A stretch of 39,902 bases of DNA from Clostridia bacterium (GCA_012838175.1 DUPU01000071.1:1-39902); one strand, 5' to 3'; positions 25,710 to 34,530 are shown, counted from the stretch's first letter. Notes: generated from the sequence alone by a model not told the origin. Numbers and translations: made by a program.

Positions 25710-26161
25710 TTATTCGCCGGAGAGATTATTTTTTCCTCTAATTTTTCTTCTAAGTTGACCGCAGGCAGCATCAATTTCTCCCCCTTTTTCTTCCCGTACC
25801 AACCCATATTGCACCCGGCTTGGGTACTGACACAAACGGTATTTCGATTCCTGCTTTCTTCCCTCTCATAAGTCATGAGAACCGTTTCCACCATCTCCCC
25901 GTCCGGAAATTTAAGAAGAAATTTTACTGTATCTCCACCCTTTGACAGGGATTTGGCCACAAGTTCCGGCGCGGTAATAAAGCTATGCTCCCTTAGTATA
26001 TCTCGGATATTCCGGGGAATATTACCCATTTCATCAAAAGAAACAACCCCTTTGCCATGGACCCAATGGAAAATTTGCTTTGCCCGAAACCGGGGCAGGT
26101 TAAGTTTGTCTATCAAGTCCTCCATATCATTTAAATCAGCACCTAACAAATCCAGAAGCAT
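25710..26161 (-). pseudogene. rlmN: rlmN remnant: N- and C-terminal ends joined out of frame
   Basis: RlmN is a radical-SAM enzyme of ~345 residues that methylates 23S rRNA A2503 and tRNA. Here the first 120 residues are normal (LPRFRAKQIFHWVHGKG, then NTVCVSTQAGCNMG). At the radical-SAM cysteine motif, where C-x3-C-x2-C is expected, the frame continues as WYGKKKGEK and ends at 25664 without meaning. In the adjacent frame the same DNA reads VREEKGGEIDAACGQLRRKI up to TAA at 25710-25712. That is the true RlmN C-terminus, with its catalytic cysteine. About 200 codons in between, including two of three cluster cysteines, are missing. The gene cannot make an active enzyme. Either a genuine deletion or an assembly fault would explain it. 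Confidence 0.9.
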
Positions 26162-26167
26162 GATAAC

Positions 26168-27535
26168 TTATCCCTTCCTTCTCATCCGGGCCATAAATAA
26201 ACCGTCTGTGCCATGGATATGGGGCAAGAGCTGGATCATCCCGGATTGCATTGTTTCTTTATCCAAAGACAGTTCTGATATATCGGGAATCACATCCAAG
26301 GCAAAATCACCGTGACTTTCCAAAAACCACTTTACTACAGACTGGTTTTCTTCCCGGGTCAAGGTACAGGTGGAATAAACCAAAACGCCTCCCGGGCGGA
26401 GAGTTTTGGCGGCGGAACTTAAGATTTTCTTTTGGATGTCGGCTAAAACGTCAATATCCTGGGCTTCTTTTTTCCATCTGGCATCCGGCCTTCTTCTTAA
26501 AACCCCCAATCCGGAACAAGGAGCATCCACCAAACAAAAATCCGCCCATTGGTTTAAGGAGTCTGGAAGGTTGGCGGCATCTTCTTTTCTTGTTTCCACA
26601 ATGTTAATCCCTAAACGGGCACAGCTTTCTTCAATCAAAGCCAGTTTATGGGGATGAATGTCAAAAGCCTTAATCTCCCCTTCATTTTTCATCAACTGGG
26701 CAGCATGGGTAGTCTTCCCCCCCGGAGCGGCACAAGCATCCACCACCCTACTCCCCGGCCGGGGAGATAAAACATGGGTCACAATCATGGACCCTTCATC
26801 CTGCACCTGGAACAGTCCTTCCTGATATGCCGCCAAAGAGTCCAAGGAAACAATGCCTTCCAAAATAATACTTTCCGGTACATAACGGCCGGGAAAACAC
26901 CTTATTCCTTCTTTTTCCAGACGAAAAATCAATTCTTCCCGGGAAATTTTTAAGGTGTTGGTCCGAAGCGTCACCTGGGGCGAGGTGTTGTTCCAGGCAC
27001 AAAGGCGCAGGGTTTCTTCCCGGCCAAACTGATGCAGCCATCTTTCCACCAGCCAACGGGGATGAGAATAGAAAGAAGAAATATGTTCCAATGGATCCTG
27101 ATCCAGCAAAGGGTAGGTCAGACCTTCTTTTCCCCGGGCGACATTTCTCAAAACTCCGTTTACCAGCTTTACCGTACCCGCATGTCCATATTTTTTCGCC
27201 AGGTTGACAGACTCATTTACTGCCGCCCGGTCCGGTACCTTGTCCAAAAAAACAATCTGGTAAACCCCCATCCGGAGAATAAGGTGAATCCACACAGGCA
27301 AACTTTTTAACGGCTTTTTTATGTATAAACTTAAAATATAATCCAGAGCACCCTGCATGCGAATTGTGCCATAAACCAATTCCGTGATGAAGGACCGGTC
27401 CAAGGGGTTGAAGTCCTCCCTGTTTAAAACCTTGTTTAATTCCAAATTAGCATATGCATCTTTTTCAGAAACCCGGTACATAATGTTGAGGGCTGTCTCC
27501 CGGGGAGACTGCCCTTTTTTCACATTTCTATTCAT
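26168..27535 (-). CDS. rsmB: 16S rRNA m5C967 methyltransferase
   Basis: A 455-residue protein. The N-terminal NusB-like RNA-binding domain (~10-140) includes LDRSFITELVYGTIRMQGALDYIL. The SAM methyltransferase domain shows VVDACAAPGGKTTHAAQLM, the first cysteine motif VDAPCSGLGVLRRRPDARW and the catalytic motif LVYSTCTLTREEN. The track starts at TTG 27547, but ATG 27535 (MNRNVKKGQSP) follows GGGAGAAG at the right distance. It overlaps the stop of the zinc peptidase gene by 8 nt. The downstream rlmN remnant begins only 6 nt after it, so transcription probably continues into prpC-prkC. Confidence 0.95.
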   Translation of the reverse strand: MNRNVKKGQSPRETALNIMYRVSEKDAYANLELNKVLNREDFNPLDRSFITELVYGTIRMQGALDYILSLYIKKPLKSLPVWIHLILRMGVYQIVFLDKVPDRAAVNESVNLAKKYGHAGTVKLVNGVLRNVARGKEGLTYPLLDQDPLEHISSFYSHPRWLVERWLHQFGREETLRLCAWNNTSPQVTLRTNTLKISREELIFRLEKEGIRCFPGRYVPESIILEGIVSLDSLAAYQEGLFQVQDEGSMIVTHVLSPRPGSRVVDACAAPGGKTTHAAQLMKNEGEIKAFDIHPHKLALIEESCARLGINIVETRKEDAANLPDSLNQWADFCLVDAPCSGLGVLRRRPDARWKKEAQDIDVLADIQKKILSSAAKTLRPGGVLVYSTCTLTREENQSVVKWFLESHGDFALDVIPDISELSLDKETMQSGMIQLLPHIHGTDGLFMARMRRKG

Positions 27536-28217
27536 CACTTCTCCCAATTCCGGATATAATAATAAGACGTATTAGTTGAAGAATTCCCATTAATGCCGCT
27601 GCCACATAAGTAAGGGCTGCCGCATCCAATACCTTTTTTGTCTGGGGAATTTCCTCCCGGGTTAAATACCCGCCGCCTTCCAGTAAAGCCAGGGCTCGTC
27701 CGGAAGCATTGTATTCCACCGGCAAAGTCACCAACTGAAATAAAACCACAGCGGCAAAAGCGTAAACGCCGATACGAGCCAGACCCGGCAATCCCATAAT
27801 CAAACCTATAAGCAGCAGGATCCAAGCCGCATTGCTGCCAAACTGGGCCACCGGAACCAGGCTGGATCTAATGGCCAAGGGTGCATAGCCTTCATCATGC
27901 TGAATGGCATGACCGGCCTCGTGGGCAGCAACACCGATGGCAGCCAAAGAGCTGCTGTGATAAACATGTTGTGACAGTCGCAAAGCTTTAGCCCGGGGAT
28001 CATAATGGTCCGATAATTTCCCGGGAATTACCTCTACCCTGATATGATCCAAACCTTGTTGATTTAAGATGCGCCGGGCAGCTTGAGCGGCCGTCATCCC
28101 GCTTAAAGCCCCTACCCGGTTATATTTATCAAAGGTGGCCGTCACCTTATGCTGAGCCCAAGCTGCAATAATAATGCCCGGAATCAGTAAGATAAATGTC
28201 GGATCCCAAAAAAACAT
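27528..28217 (-). CDS. Membrane zinc metallopeptidase (YugP/Zn_peptidase_2)
   Basis: A 229-residue membrane protease. An N-terminal helix (LLIPGIIIAAWAQHKV) is followed by NRVGALSGMTAAQAARRIL, the soluble catalytic site GVAAHEAGHAIQHDEGYAP containing HEAGH, and two or three further transmembrane segments. This matches the YugP-like family, whose physiological substrate is not established. ATG start with GGGAGG upstream. Its 3' end overlaps rsmB by 8 nt, so it belongs to the fmt-DUF116-peptidase-rsmB run common in clostridia. Confidence 0.92.
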   Translation of the reverse strand: MFFWDPTFILLIPGIIIAAWAQHKVTATFDKYNRVGALSGMTAAQAARRILNQQGLDHIRVEVIPGKLSDHYDPRAKALRLSQHVYHSSSLAAIGVAAHEAGHAIQHDEGYAPLAIRSSLVPVAQFGSNAAWILLLIGLIMGLPGLARIGVYAFAAVVLFQLVTLPVEYNASGRALALLEGGGYLTREEIPQTKKVLDAAALTYVAAALMGILQLIRLIIISGIGRSDE

Positions 28218-28258
28218 ACTTAATAAAACCTCCCTTAAAAAATGTAAATTTCCTTTCT

Positions 28259-29062
28259 TTACTTAGCAGCTTTCACATCCGCCAAGCCACACTTTTCTTC
28301 TCCATAATTTTTTAGGAAAAACCTGATCCCATCTTCCACCTGTTCCAAAGACACAGTGGTATTCAGGCAAGGTCCTTCCGGCCGCAAATTCAAGACACCT
28401 AATACCGGCAAAGGATTCACATCAATAATGCCGCTGGTTAAATCCCGTTCACAGGCAATGGCCACAATAGCCCGGGGATGATATTTTTCAATAAATTTTC
28501 GTGCTAAAGTACCTCCTGTAGCTACTACCAGGGAAACCCCATACTGATCGGCCAAATCCAACAGAGTATTCACACAGCACTCCCCGCACCGCCGGCAATT
28601 CCTTACATCAATGGTAATCTTATGAGGACAAGTGCTTTTCTGCAAACAATGGGGAGCCAAGATCATCACCTGGGACGGTGTTAAATTCAACCGATGGGTA
28701 TGAACCATCTGGTTGTTAACTTCAATAAAAGAACTTTTAATTTTGTTTTTATCTAAGCCTAATAAATGGCCAATACCCAAAGCCACCGGAAATAACAGGT
28801 TGGTGGCTATGCGCATGAAACCCTCCATAGAGGGAAATGACTTGGATTGATAAAGAGTTAGTAGCATTCCCGCAATTCCAAGTCCGATCATCACTACCAA
28901 ACCTAAAAGAAAACTTCCAAAGACCACCAGAAGAATGCGATAAAAAAACACCTCCCGGTTTACGGCCAAAAACCAAATCAAAACTACTAACCCAATAACA
29001 ATAAAGAGGCTGAGCAACAGCAGGCCGATAAAAAGCCGTTTTTTTATTCCTGTGCCCGTCAT
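28259..29062 (-). CDS. DUF116 domain membrane protein
   Basis: A 267-residue protein. Two N-terminal transmembrane helices (LFIGLLLLSLFIVIGLVVLI and ILLVVFGSFLLGLVVMIGLG) are followed by a DUF116 cytosolic domain with many conserved cysteines: HCLQKSTCPHKI, NCRRCGECC, AIACERDL and RPEGPCLN. The pattern suggests a metal or iron-sulfur site; function is unknown. The track's first 37 codons merely re-read the fmt gene. The real start is ATG 29062, which overlaps the fmt stop (ATGA). It is a standard clostridial companion of fmt and rsmB. Confidence 0.88.
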   Translation of the reverse strand: MTGTGIKKRLFIGLLLLSLFIVIGLVVLIWFLAVNREVFFYRILLVVFGSFLLGLVVMIGLGIAGMLLTLYQSKSFPSMEGFMRIATNLLFPVALGIGHLLGLDKNKIKSSFIEVNNQMVHTHRLNLTPSQVMILAPHCLQKSTCPHKITIDVRNCRRCGECCVNTLLDLADQYGVSLVVATGGTLARKFIEKYHPRAIVAIACERDLTSGIIDVNPLPVLGVLNLRPEGPCLNTTVSLEQVEDGIRFFLKNYGEEKCGLADVKAAK

Positions 29063-30000
29063 TCTAAAGCGCTGCCTTTCTGAAGCCTGGCGCCCCGGGC
29101 CCAAGCATCTCCGGCCATAGCTTGTTTGCCTTGAGGCTGGAGAACAGTTATCCATAAACTCCCCTGGCCGCATTTAACCTTAATCCCTTTACCGTGAACA
29201 GCTTCCAAAACCGTTCCCGGCCGCTCCTTCCTGCCCTCACTCTCTTCTGCAATTATTTTAGTTTCCCATATTTTCACTATTTTATTTTCAAATGTAGTAT
29301 ATGCCCCTGGCCAAGGATTCATACCACGGACTAAATTGTATACTTCTCGGCAATTTTTTGTCCAATCAATCCGCTCATGCTCCCGGGTTAAAAGAGGCGC
29401 ATAGGTAGCAAGGCGATGATCCTGTGCTTTTCGAGGGGCTTGGTGATGTTGAAGCAAATCCAGGGTTTCCCTAAGCAATTTTCCTCCCGTATCTGCTAAC
29501 CTGTCATGAATCATCCCGGTGGTATCCTCTGCCCCTATCGGGATGGTCTTTTTTAATATCATATCCCCGGTATCCATCCCCTCATCCATAAACATAGTGG
29601 TAACACCGGTTTCTGTTTCCCCATTGATAATAGCCCAATGAATGGGGGCAGCCCCCCGGTATTTTGGAAGAAGAGAAGCATGAACATTAATGCAGCCTAA
29701 AGGAGGCAAGGCTAACAATTCCTTTTTCAAAATCTGTCCAAAGGCCACTACCACCAGCACATCCGGCGCCAATGACCTAAGTTTTTCCACAGAATCCGGA
29801 TGATTAACATTCTCCGGCTGAAAAACCGGGATACCCTTACTTAGCGCCCGTTCCTTTACCGGCGTAAACTGAAGCTTTTTTCCTCTTCCTTTAGGCCTGT
29901 CCGGCTGGGTGACAACTCCCACCACCTCATAAGGGGATTGGAGCAGCTGCTCTAAACAAGGTAAAGCGAAATCCGGACTTCCCATAAATACTACCCGCAT
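29059..30000 (-). CDS. fmt: Methionyl-tRNA formyltransferase
   Basis: A 313-residue enzyme formylating initiator Met-tRNA with 10-formyl-tetrahydrofolate. Evidence: MRVVFMGSPDFALPCLEQLL, VVTQPDRPKGRG and the catalytic stretch INVHASLLPKYRGAAPIHWA, then TTMFMDEGMDTGDM, with a C-terminal OB domain beginning near VRGMNPWPGAYT. It lies downstream of def, so initiator formylation and its removal are encoded together. About 176 nt separate it from def, occupied at the def end by a repeat-like hairpin. It overlaps the DUF116 gene by 4 nt. Confidence 0.97.
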   Translation of the reverse strand: MRVVFMGSPDFALPCLEQLLQSPYEVVGVVTQPDRPKGRGKKLQFTPVKERALSKGIPVFQPENVNHPDSVEKLRSLAPDVLVVVAFGQILKKELLALPPLGCINVHASLLPKYRGAAPIHWAIINGETETGVTTMFMDEGMDTGDMILKKTIPIGAEDTTGMIHDRLADTGGKLLRETLDLLQHHQAPRKAQDHRLATYAPLLTREHERIDWTKNCREVYNLVRGMNPWPGAYTTFENKIVKIWETKIIAEESEGRKERPGTVLEAVHGKGIKVKCGQGSLWITVLQPQGKQAMAGDAWARGARLQKGSALE

Positions 30001-30152
30001 ATGACACCACTTTCTTTCTAATATGTGAAACTGTCTGTTTTATTCTACGTATTGCTATAGCTTGTCCTTTTAATTCACCCTCGGGAACGGCCCCTTGGTA
30101 ATGTCTGTTAAAATTTTGAGACAGTTTTTCTGATTCCCAGCAATATTTTTCC

Positions 30153-30183
30153 AGCGTGACAGGGGACGGTTCTCTGTCACGCT
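30153..30183. repeat. Hairpin overlapping the def stop codon
   Basis: A perfect 10-bp stem AGCGTGACAG / CTGTCACGCT with loop GGGACGGTTCT. There is no T-run after it on the minus strand, so it is a poor terminator. The def TGA lies inside the right arm. Loops of the GGGACGGTTCT type with variable self-complementary arms are, to my recollection, dispersed in clostridial genomes. Confidence 0.65.
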
Positions 30184-30620
30184 TGGAGCATCTTATCTAC
30201 AAAAAGAATTCCCGATAAATGGTCAATTTCATGCTGCAAAGCCCGGGCTAAAAGGCCGGTTCCGGTAATGGTAATAGTTTTTCCGTTACGGTCCCACGCC
30301 CTTACCTGGACTTTGGCCGCTCTTTTTACATCCCCTTGTACGCCGGGGATGCTTAAGCAACCCTCTGCATCAATTTCTTCTCCTTCTTGGGCGATAATTT
30401 CCGGGTTAATTAATTCTATTAAACCTTCTCCTACGTCAATCACCACAACACATTTAGAAATCCCGATCTGCGGCGCGGCCAATCCTACCCCTTCCGCATC
30501 ACGCATGGTATCGGCCATATTGTCCAATAGTTTTAAGATATTCGGCGTAATCTTCGGTACCTTTTTTGCTTTTTCCCGTAATACAGGGTCGCCGATTTTT
30601 ACAATTTGATAAACCGCCAT
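30177..30620 (-). CDS. def: Peptide deformylase
   Basis: A 147-residue metalloprotease removing the N-formyl group from nascent proteins. All three motifs are present: [22 protein letters not shown] (cysteine ligand) and [15 protein letters not shown] (HExxH ligands). Three ATGs in a row occur at the start. The third (30620) lies 9 nt after GGGG and gives [12 protein letters not shown], the normal N-terminus, while the first is only 3 nt away from that site. It closely follows priA, whose stop is 15 nt upstream. Its stop codon lies inside a repeat-like hairpin, so the last residues (DKMLQA) may have been altered by that element. Confidence 0.96.
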   Translation of the reverse strand: MAVYQIVKIGDPVLREKAKKVPKITPNILKLLDNMADTMRDAEGVGLAAPQIGISKCVVVIDVGEGLIELINPEIIAQEGEEIDAEGCLSIPGVQGDVKRAAKVQVRAWDRNGKTITITGTGLLARALQHEIDHLSGILFVDKMLQA

Positions 30621-30634
30621 CATCATGCACCCCT

Positions 30635-32866
30635 TTACATCATATTTAGTGGTTCCACATCTATAGCCATAAGAATACTTTTTTGAGGAAACCCGTCTTG
30701 GGCGGCCAATTCTAAGGCCCGCACCAGGCTTTTTCTTGTTTTCTTTAAATCTTTCGTTTTAATAATCATCTGCACTCGAAATCGATCCTTAATTTTTTCA
30801 ATAGGGGCTGGGGCCGGTCCTAAAATTTCATCATTTTCCGGCACTTCCGCCCGCACATAGCGGGAGACTATTACCCCGTGTTTTTCCAAAATGCCGGCAT
30901 CCTCTCCGGTAAACAATATCCGGATCAGGTGGGCGAAGGGGGGATAGCCGGAAATTTCCCTTCCGGTAATTTCACTCCGGTAAAAAGAAACATAATCCTG
31001 CTTCCCTGCCGCCGATAAAACAGGGTCCTCCGGACGATAGGTTTGAAGCACCACTTCTCCGGGCAGCACATCCCGTCCCGCCCGGCCGGAAACTTGGGTA
31101 ATCAATTGAAAGGCTCTTTCCCCAGCTCTCAGCTCCGGCAAGTTGAGGGCCAAATCAGCGGATATTACTCCCACCAAAGTAACCAAAGGAAAGTCCAATC
31201 CTTTAGCAATCATCTGGGTACCGACCAGGACATCTACCTTCCCTTTGAGTACGTCAAAATATATTTTATCATAAGAACCTTTGCGGGAAGTAGTATCAGC
31301 ATCTGCCCGGGCAATCCGGGCTCCGGGAAGAAGCTTTTTTACTTCTTCCTCCACCCGTTCCGTACCGGTACCGAAGTGCCTGATGGCACGCGACCCGCAT
31401 TGGGGACAAATCTTAGGTACATTAGTACTGTAACCACAATAATGACAATTTAACCTGCGGTTTCCTTCATGGGTGGTAAGGGAAATATTACAATGGGTGC
31501 ATTTCAGCACCAAACCGCAGTTGCGGCAGGAAACAAAGGTATGATAACCCCTCCGGTTTAAAAAAAGCAATGTCTGTTCTTTCCGGTGAAAACGTTCTAT
31601 CAATTTTTCCTGAAGGAGACGGCTGAATATGGATTTATTGCCTGCTTTCAGTTCCTGCCGCATATCCACCGTCAGTACCTTGGGCATAGGTCTTTGATAT
31701 ATCCTATTTTTCAGAGTAACCAAACGATACTCACCGGTTGATGCTCGATAATAGCTTTCCAAACTGGGAGTGGCACTGCCCATAATAAAAAGGGCATTTT
31801 GCCTGGCGGCCCTCTCTTTAGCCACCTCTCGAGCATGAAAACGAGGGATGCTGTCCTGCTTATAGCTTTGCTCATGTTCCTCATCTATAATAATTAGCCC
31901 CAAATTAAAACAGGGGGCAAATACGGCGGATCGGGCTCCAACCACCACCTGAATATGACCTTGGGCAATGTGAAACCAGGCATCTCTCCGTTCCCCTTGA
32001 CTTAAACCGCTGTGCAAGACAGCTACCCTTTCCCCCAGACGGGACTTAAAAATAGCTACCATTTGCGGGGTAAGGGCAATTTCAGGGACCAGCACAATGG
32101 CTTGTTTCCCCTGGTGGAGAGTTTTCTCAATCAGCCTCAAGTAAACCTCCGTCTTGCCGCTTCCGGTCACTCCGAAAAGCAGCACCGGTCTTCTTTTTGA
32201 CTCATATTCTTCGGTGATGGCTAATAAGGCTGCTTGTTGTTCCCCAGTCAGTTGTTCCGGAGGGGCAAGGGTAAAATTTCTTCCCCGATACGGATCTCGA
32301 TAAATCTCCCGGTCGGAAGTTTCAATCAAACCTTTGGCAATCAATGATTTCAGGGAAGACCGGGCTGCACCGGTATACGTCAACACCTCCGCCACGGAAC
32401 AACCGTTATGCTCCCGAAGATAAGACAAAACTTCTTTTTGTTTTGGTCCCAGTTTTTCTTGATGGGTACCGCTGTTTCTATCAGTTAAAAAAACACACTT
32501 TACGGTTTTTGCGGCCACACCTTTCCCGGACAACTTTAATCCGGCCGGCAGCATGGCCTGGAGGGCGGAAATCTTTGGGCAAAGATAATAATCCGCTACC
32601 CAAAAAGCCAAATCAATAAGGTCCTTGTTTAAAAGTCGGCAAGGAGAAATAAGGGAGATTATATCCTTAATATCTTTCACTTCAGGTTCCGGCACAAATC
32701 CCACCACAATACCGGCCGTCTTTTGCCTCCCAAAAGGTACAAAAACGATGGAACCCACCTCTACCTGGGATTTTAATCTCTCCGGCACCCGATAATGAAA
32801 AGTCCGGTCAACCGCCTTTACTGCCTTATTCACAATAACTTCTGCATATTGGCCTTGAACCGGCAA
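30635..32866 (-). CDS. priA: Primosomal replication-restart helicase PriA
   Basis: A 743-residue 3'-5' DNA helicase that reloads replisomes at stalled forks. An N-terminal 3'-DNA-binding domain ([21 protein letters not shown]) precedes a helicase core with Walker [16 protein letters not shown] and DEEH box [14 protein letters not shown]. The zinc domain contains [13 protein letters not shown] and [19 protein letters not shown]. The track starts at ATG 32902, but the promoter upstream would begin transcription right at that ATG. TTG 32866, 6 nt after GGAGGG, gives the usual PriA opening and is preferred. It heads the priA-def pair. Confidence 0.96.
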   Translation of the reverse strand: MPVQGQYAEVIVNKAVKAVDRTFHYRVPERLKSQVEVGSIVFVPFGRQKTAGIVVGFVPEPEVKDIKDIISLISPCRLLNKDLIDLAFWVADYYLCPKISALQAMLPAGLKLSGKGVAAKTVKCVFLTDRNSGTHQEKLGPKQKEVLSYLREHNGCSVAEVLTYTGAARSSLKSLIAKGLIETSDREIYRDPYRGRNFTLAPPEQLTGEQQAALLAITEEYESKRRPVLLFGVTGSGKTEVYLRLIEKTLHQGKQAIVLVPEIALTPQMVAIFKSRLGERVAVLHSGLSQGERRDAWFHIAQGHIQVVVGARSAVFAPCFNLGLIIIDEEHEQSYKQDSIPRFHAREVAKERAARQNALFIMGSATPSLESYYRASTGEYRLVTLKNRIYQRPMPKVLTVDMRQELKAGNKSIFSRLLQEKLIERFHRKEQTLLFLNRRGYHTFVSCRNCGLVLKCTHCNISLTTHEGNRRLNCHYCGYSTNVPKICPQCGSRAIRHFGTGTERVEEEVKKLLPGARIARADADTTSRKGSYDKIYFDVLKGKVDVLVGTQMIAKGLDFPLVTLVGVISADLALNLPELRAGERAFQLITQVSGRAGRDVLPGEVVLQTYRPEDPVLSAAGKQDYVSFYRSEITGREISGYPPFAHLIRILFTGEDAGILEKHGVIVSRYVRAEVPENDEILGPAPAPIEKIKDRFRVQMIIKTKDLKKTRKSLVRALELAAQDGFPQKSILMAIDVEPLNMM

Positions 32867-32910
32867 AATCTTCCCTCCCTCACAATCGGATAATCTTCCC
32901 ATATAAAGTT

Positions 32911-32938
32911 ATTATAACAGAAAACCTTTAGGTACAAA
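32911..32938 (-). promoter_or_regulatory. Promoter of priA
   Basis: Minus strand TTTGTA, 16-nt spacer, perfect TATAAT (32916-32911). The predicted start of transcription is near 32904, about 38 nt before the preferred TTG. Confidence 0.55.
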
Positions 32939-32951
32939 AGAAACGGAAATG

Positions 32952-32979
32952 AAAAAAATAAAGCGGCACCCCGCTTTAT
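32952..32979 (-). terminator. Terminator after the 46-residue ORF
   Basis: On the minus strand ATAAAGCGG / CCGCTTTAT with a 4-nt loop is followed by TTTTTTT. A clear intrinsic terminator ahead of the priA promoter. Confidence 0.9.
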
Positions 32980-32985
32980 CCAAAT

Positions 32986-33126
32986 CTAACCTTCCGCTTC
33001 ATCCCAGGAAAGCATGGTAACTCTGGTGGTTTCCCCCACCTTTTTTTCCCTTCTTGTGGCTTGCCGCATTAACTCATATTCCATACCCGGAGTAATGGTA
33101 GGTTCTTTTTCTTTCTTAGGGGGCAT
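32986..33126 (-). CDS. Small hydrophilic protein, 46 aa, unknown
   Basis: An ORF not in the track. ATG 33126 follows a near-perfect AGGAGGTG at 6 nt, and the stop is TAG directly before a strong terminator. The product is rich in charged residues (MPPKKEKEPTITPGMEYELM, then RRMEK-free tail VTMLSWDEAEG) and has no membrane segment. I do not recognise a family. A perfect -35 TTGACA lies upstream. The complete set of promoter, ribosome site and terminator makes this a convincing stand-alone small gene. Confidence 0.7.
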   Translation of the reverse strand: MPPKKEKEPTITPGMEYELMRQATRREKKVGETTRVTMLSWDEAEG

Positions 33127-33167
33127 TATCTTCACCTCCTAAGCATAGGATTCCCGAAAAAAGGAAC

Positions 33168-33196
33168 GGTATCCCTACCATAATTCATGCTGTCAA
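33168..33196 (-). promoter_or_regulatory. Possible promoter of the 46-residue ORF
   Basis: Perfect -35 TTGACA (33196-33191) with a 17-nt spacer to a weak GATACC. Confidence 0.4.
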
Positions 33197-33276
33197 GATT
33201 ATGTTTCCTACTTCATTTACCTCCAAAACTCGGTAAAAGGAGATTATTTCATAAAAATAAAAAAACCATAGTGATT

Positions 33277-33717
33277 CTATTGCAAACCCTTTAGCTTTTC
33301 AATGGATATCCTATCCTTTTGCAGAATTTCACCTGTAAGATCTCTTGATCTTTCGTTCAGTTTTCCCCTCAATACTTTTTCAGCCATATTAACGCCTTGG
33401 GTTTCTCCTTTTATAGCTTTTTCTATAATTTCATCTGTATCGGCATCCGAACCTAATTCCATGTTAATTTTTATATCTCCCATTTTTCCCTTCATGCCAA
33501 GATTTTCTTTCGGCCGTCCACCTATATTTTGAATATAGCTTGCTAGTTTATCAATATTTTCTCTATGTTGTTTCTGAATTTCTTGAAAAGTTTGCTTCAC
33601 ATTTTCATCTTCTAACTTAGAGATAAAGCTATTGAAACTTTCAACCGCCATATATTCTCCCTGTAAAAGCTGATTTAGAGATTGTATTGTTACTTTATTA
33701 TCTGCATTATCTGCCAC
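33277..33717 (-). CDS. DUF2383 ferritin-like four-helix protein
   Basis: A 146-residue helical protein. The opening (TIQSLNQLLQGEYMAVESFNSFI) and the second helix (QTFQEIQKQHRENIDKLASYIQNIGG) match the DUF2383/PA2169-type four-helix bundle related to ferritin-like proteins. A glutamate and a histidine stand at positions where metal ligands would be, but metal binding is not proven. GTG start behind AGGAGG. The gene and the 275 nt upstream are AT-rich compared with the housekeeping genes around it, suggesting a later insertion between tRNA-Thr and priA. A weak hairpin with seven T's follows its stop. Confidence 0.75.
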   Translation of the reverse strand: MADNADNKVTIQSLNQLLQGEYMAVESFNSFISKLEDENVKQTFQEIQKQHRENIDKLASYIQNIGGRPKENLGMKGKMGDIKINMELGSDADTDEIIEKAIKGETQGVNMAEKVLRGKLNERSRDLTGEILQKDRISIEKLKGLQ

Positions 33718-33995
33718 CCTTTAGCCTCCTACATGATGGGTTATTTTTTTAGTAATCTTATTTTTCCACACATCCAGGGAAAAATACCTTCTTATCATCA
33801 GCGGTCATTAATTGCCTTTTTCCTCTGTGGTGTCTTGCAATATTTTAACAACACCTTTGTAGACTTTTAATAAATAATCTTTGACTTTTGCCATATTTTT
33901 TTTTGAAGCCGAAATCAGCCGGCATGATAAATTTATTCCGGAAAGAATTAATTAACAAATTTATAATAATTTGGGCTGTCAGCGAGTTGTTAAAC

Positions 33996-34026
33996 AAAAA
34001 ATCCGGGCTCGTCACACGAGCCCGGA
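33996..34026 (-). terminator. Terminator of tRNA-Thr
   Basis: A perfect 11-bp GC-rich stem TCCGGGCTCGT / ACGAGCCCGGA with a 3-nt loop, followed on the minus strand by TTTTTTGTTT. Confidence 0.93.
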
Positions 34027-34041
34027 AACCCTTAATTTCAT

Positions 34042-34116
34042 TGGAGCTGATGGTGGGATTTGAACCCACGACCTGCGCATTACGAGTGCGCTGCTCTACC
34101 CCTGAGCCACATCAGC
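34042..34116 (-). tRNA. tRNA-Thr (anticodon CGU)
   Basis: A 75-nt cloverleaf with encoded CCA. The acceptor stem is GCTGATG/CATCAGC, the anticodon stem GCGCA/TGCGC has loop CTCGTAA (anticodon CGT in DNA, reads ACG), and the T-arm is GTGGGTTCAAATCCCAC. A strong terminator follows 15 nt downstream. Confidence 0.96.
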
Positions 34117-34254
34117 ATGAACCTTACACAGTGAATATTTTAACCTTTAAACATTATTTCGTCAAGGAAATATTGCGGCTAAGGGCTCATACCTGCCGAT
34201 GGGGCCGGGATAGTTTAATTTAATTAGTTTAGGTTCTGATACAAAAGTATCATG

Positions 34255-34428
34255 TTACTCTGAATTCTGTTTCATGGTAACTTCATCTTCGTCATCCTTT
34301 ACCTTGACTGCTTCTTTAGCTTCGGATACCCCGTCTAAATTGACCCTGTTGGCAGAACCTAATAAATTGCCAACCAAATGCATCCTTTCCGTAAATCTTT
34401 TCTTTTCTCTTCTTCCTTTATTCAGCAT
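34255..34428 (-). CDS. Small charged protein, 57 aa, unknown
   Basis: An ORF not in the track, starting ATG 34428 with GAGGAG about 8-10 nt upstream. The N-terminal half is basic (MLNKGRREKKRFTERMHLVG) and the C-terminal half acidic (KVKDDEDEVTMKQNSE). There is no transmembrane segment and no family that I recognise. It lies between the metK terminator and tRNA-Thr on the same strand. The basic/acidic split could suit a nucleic-acid or ribosome partner, but that is a guess. Confidence 0.5.
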   Translation of the reverse strand: MLNKGRREKKRFTERMHLVGNLLGSANRVNLDGVSEAKEAVKVKDDEDEVTMKQNSE

Positions 34429-34530
34429 TTACTTCTCTCCTCTTGGTAGAAAATATTCAAAATACTTTGCTACTCATATTCTTTCCCCACAGAGTTTAAT
34501 ATTATTATTAGTAAAGCTTTTACAAAATCA

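Noticed and set aside
33808-33894. 28-codon minus-strand ORF (MAKVKDYLLKVYKG...)
   Set aside because: No ribosome-binding site, only a run of A's upstream, and no family resemblance; the AT-rich gap 33721-33995 is otherwise empty.
33845-34069. 74-residue minus-strand ORF in the track
   Set aside because: It begins inside tRNA-Thr and crosses that gene's terminator.
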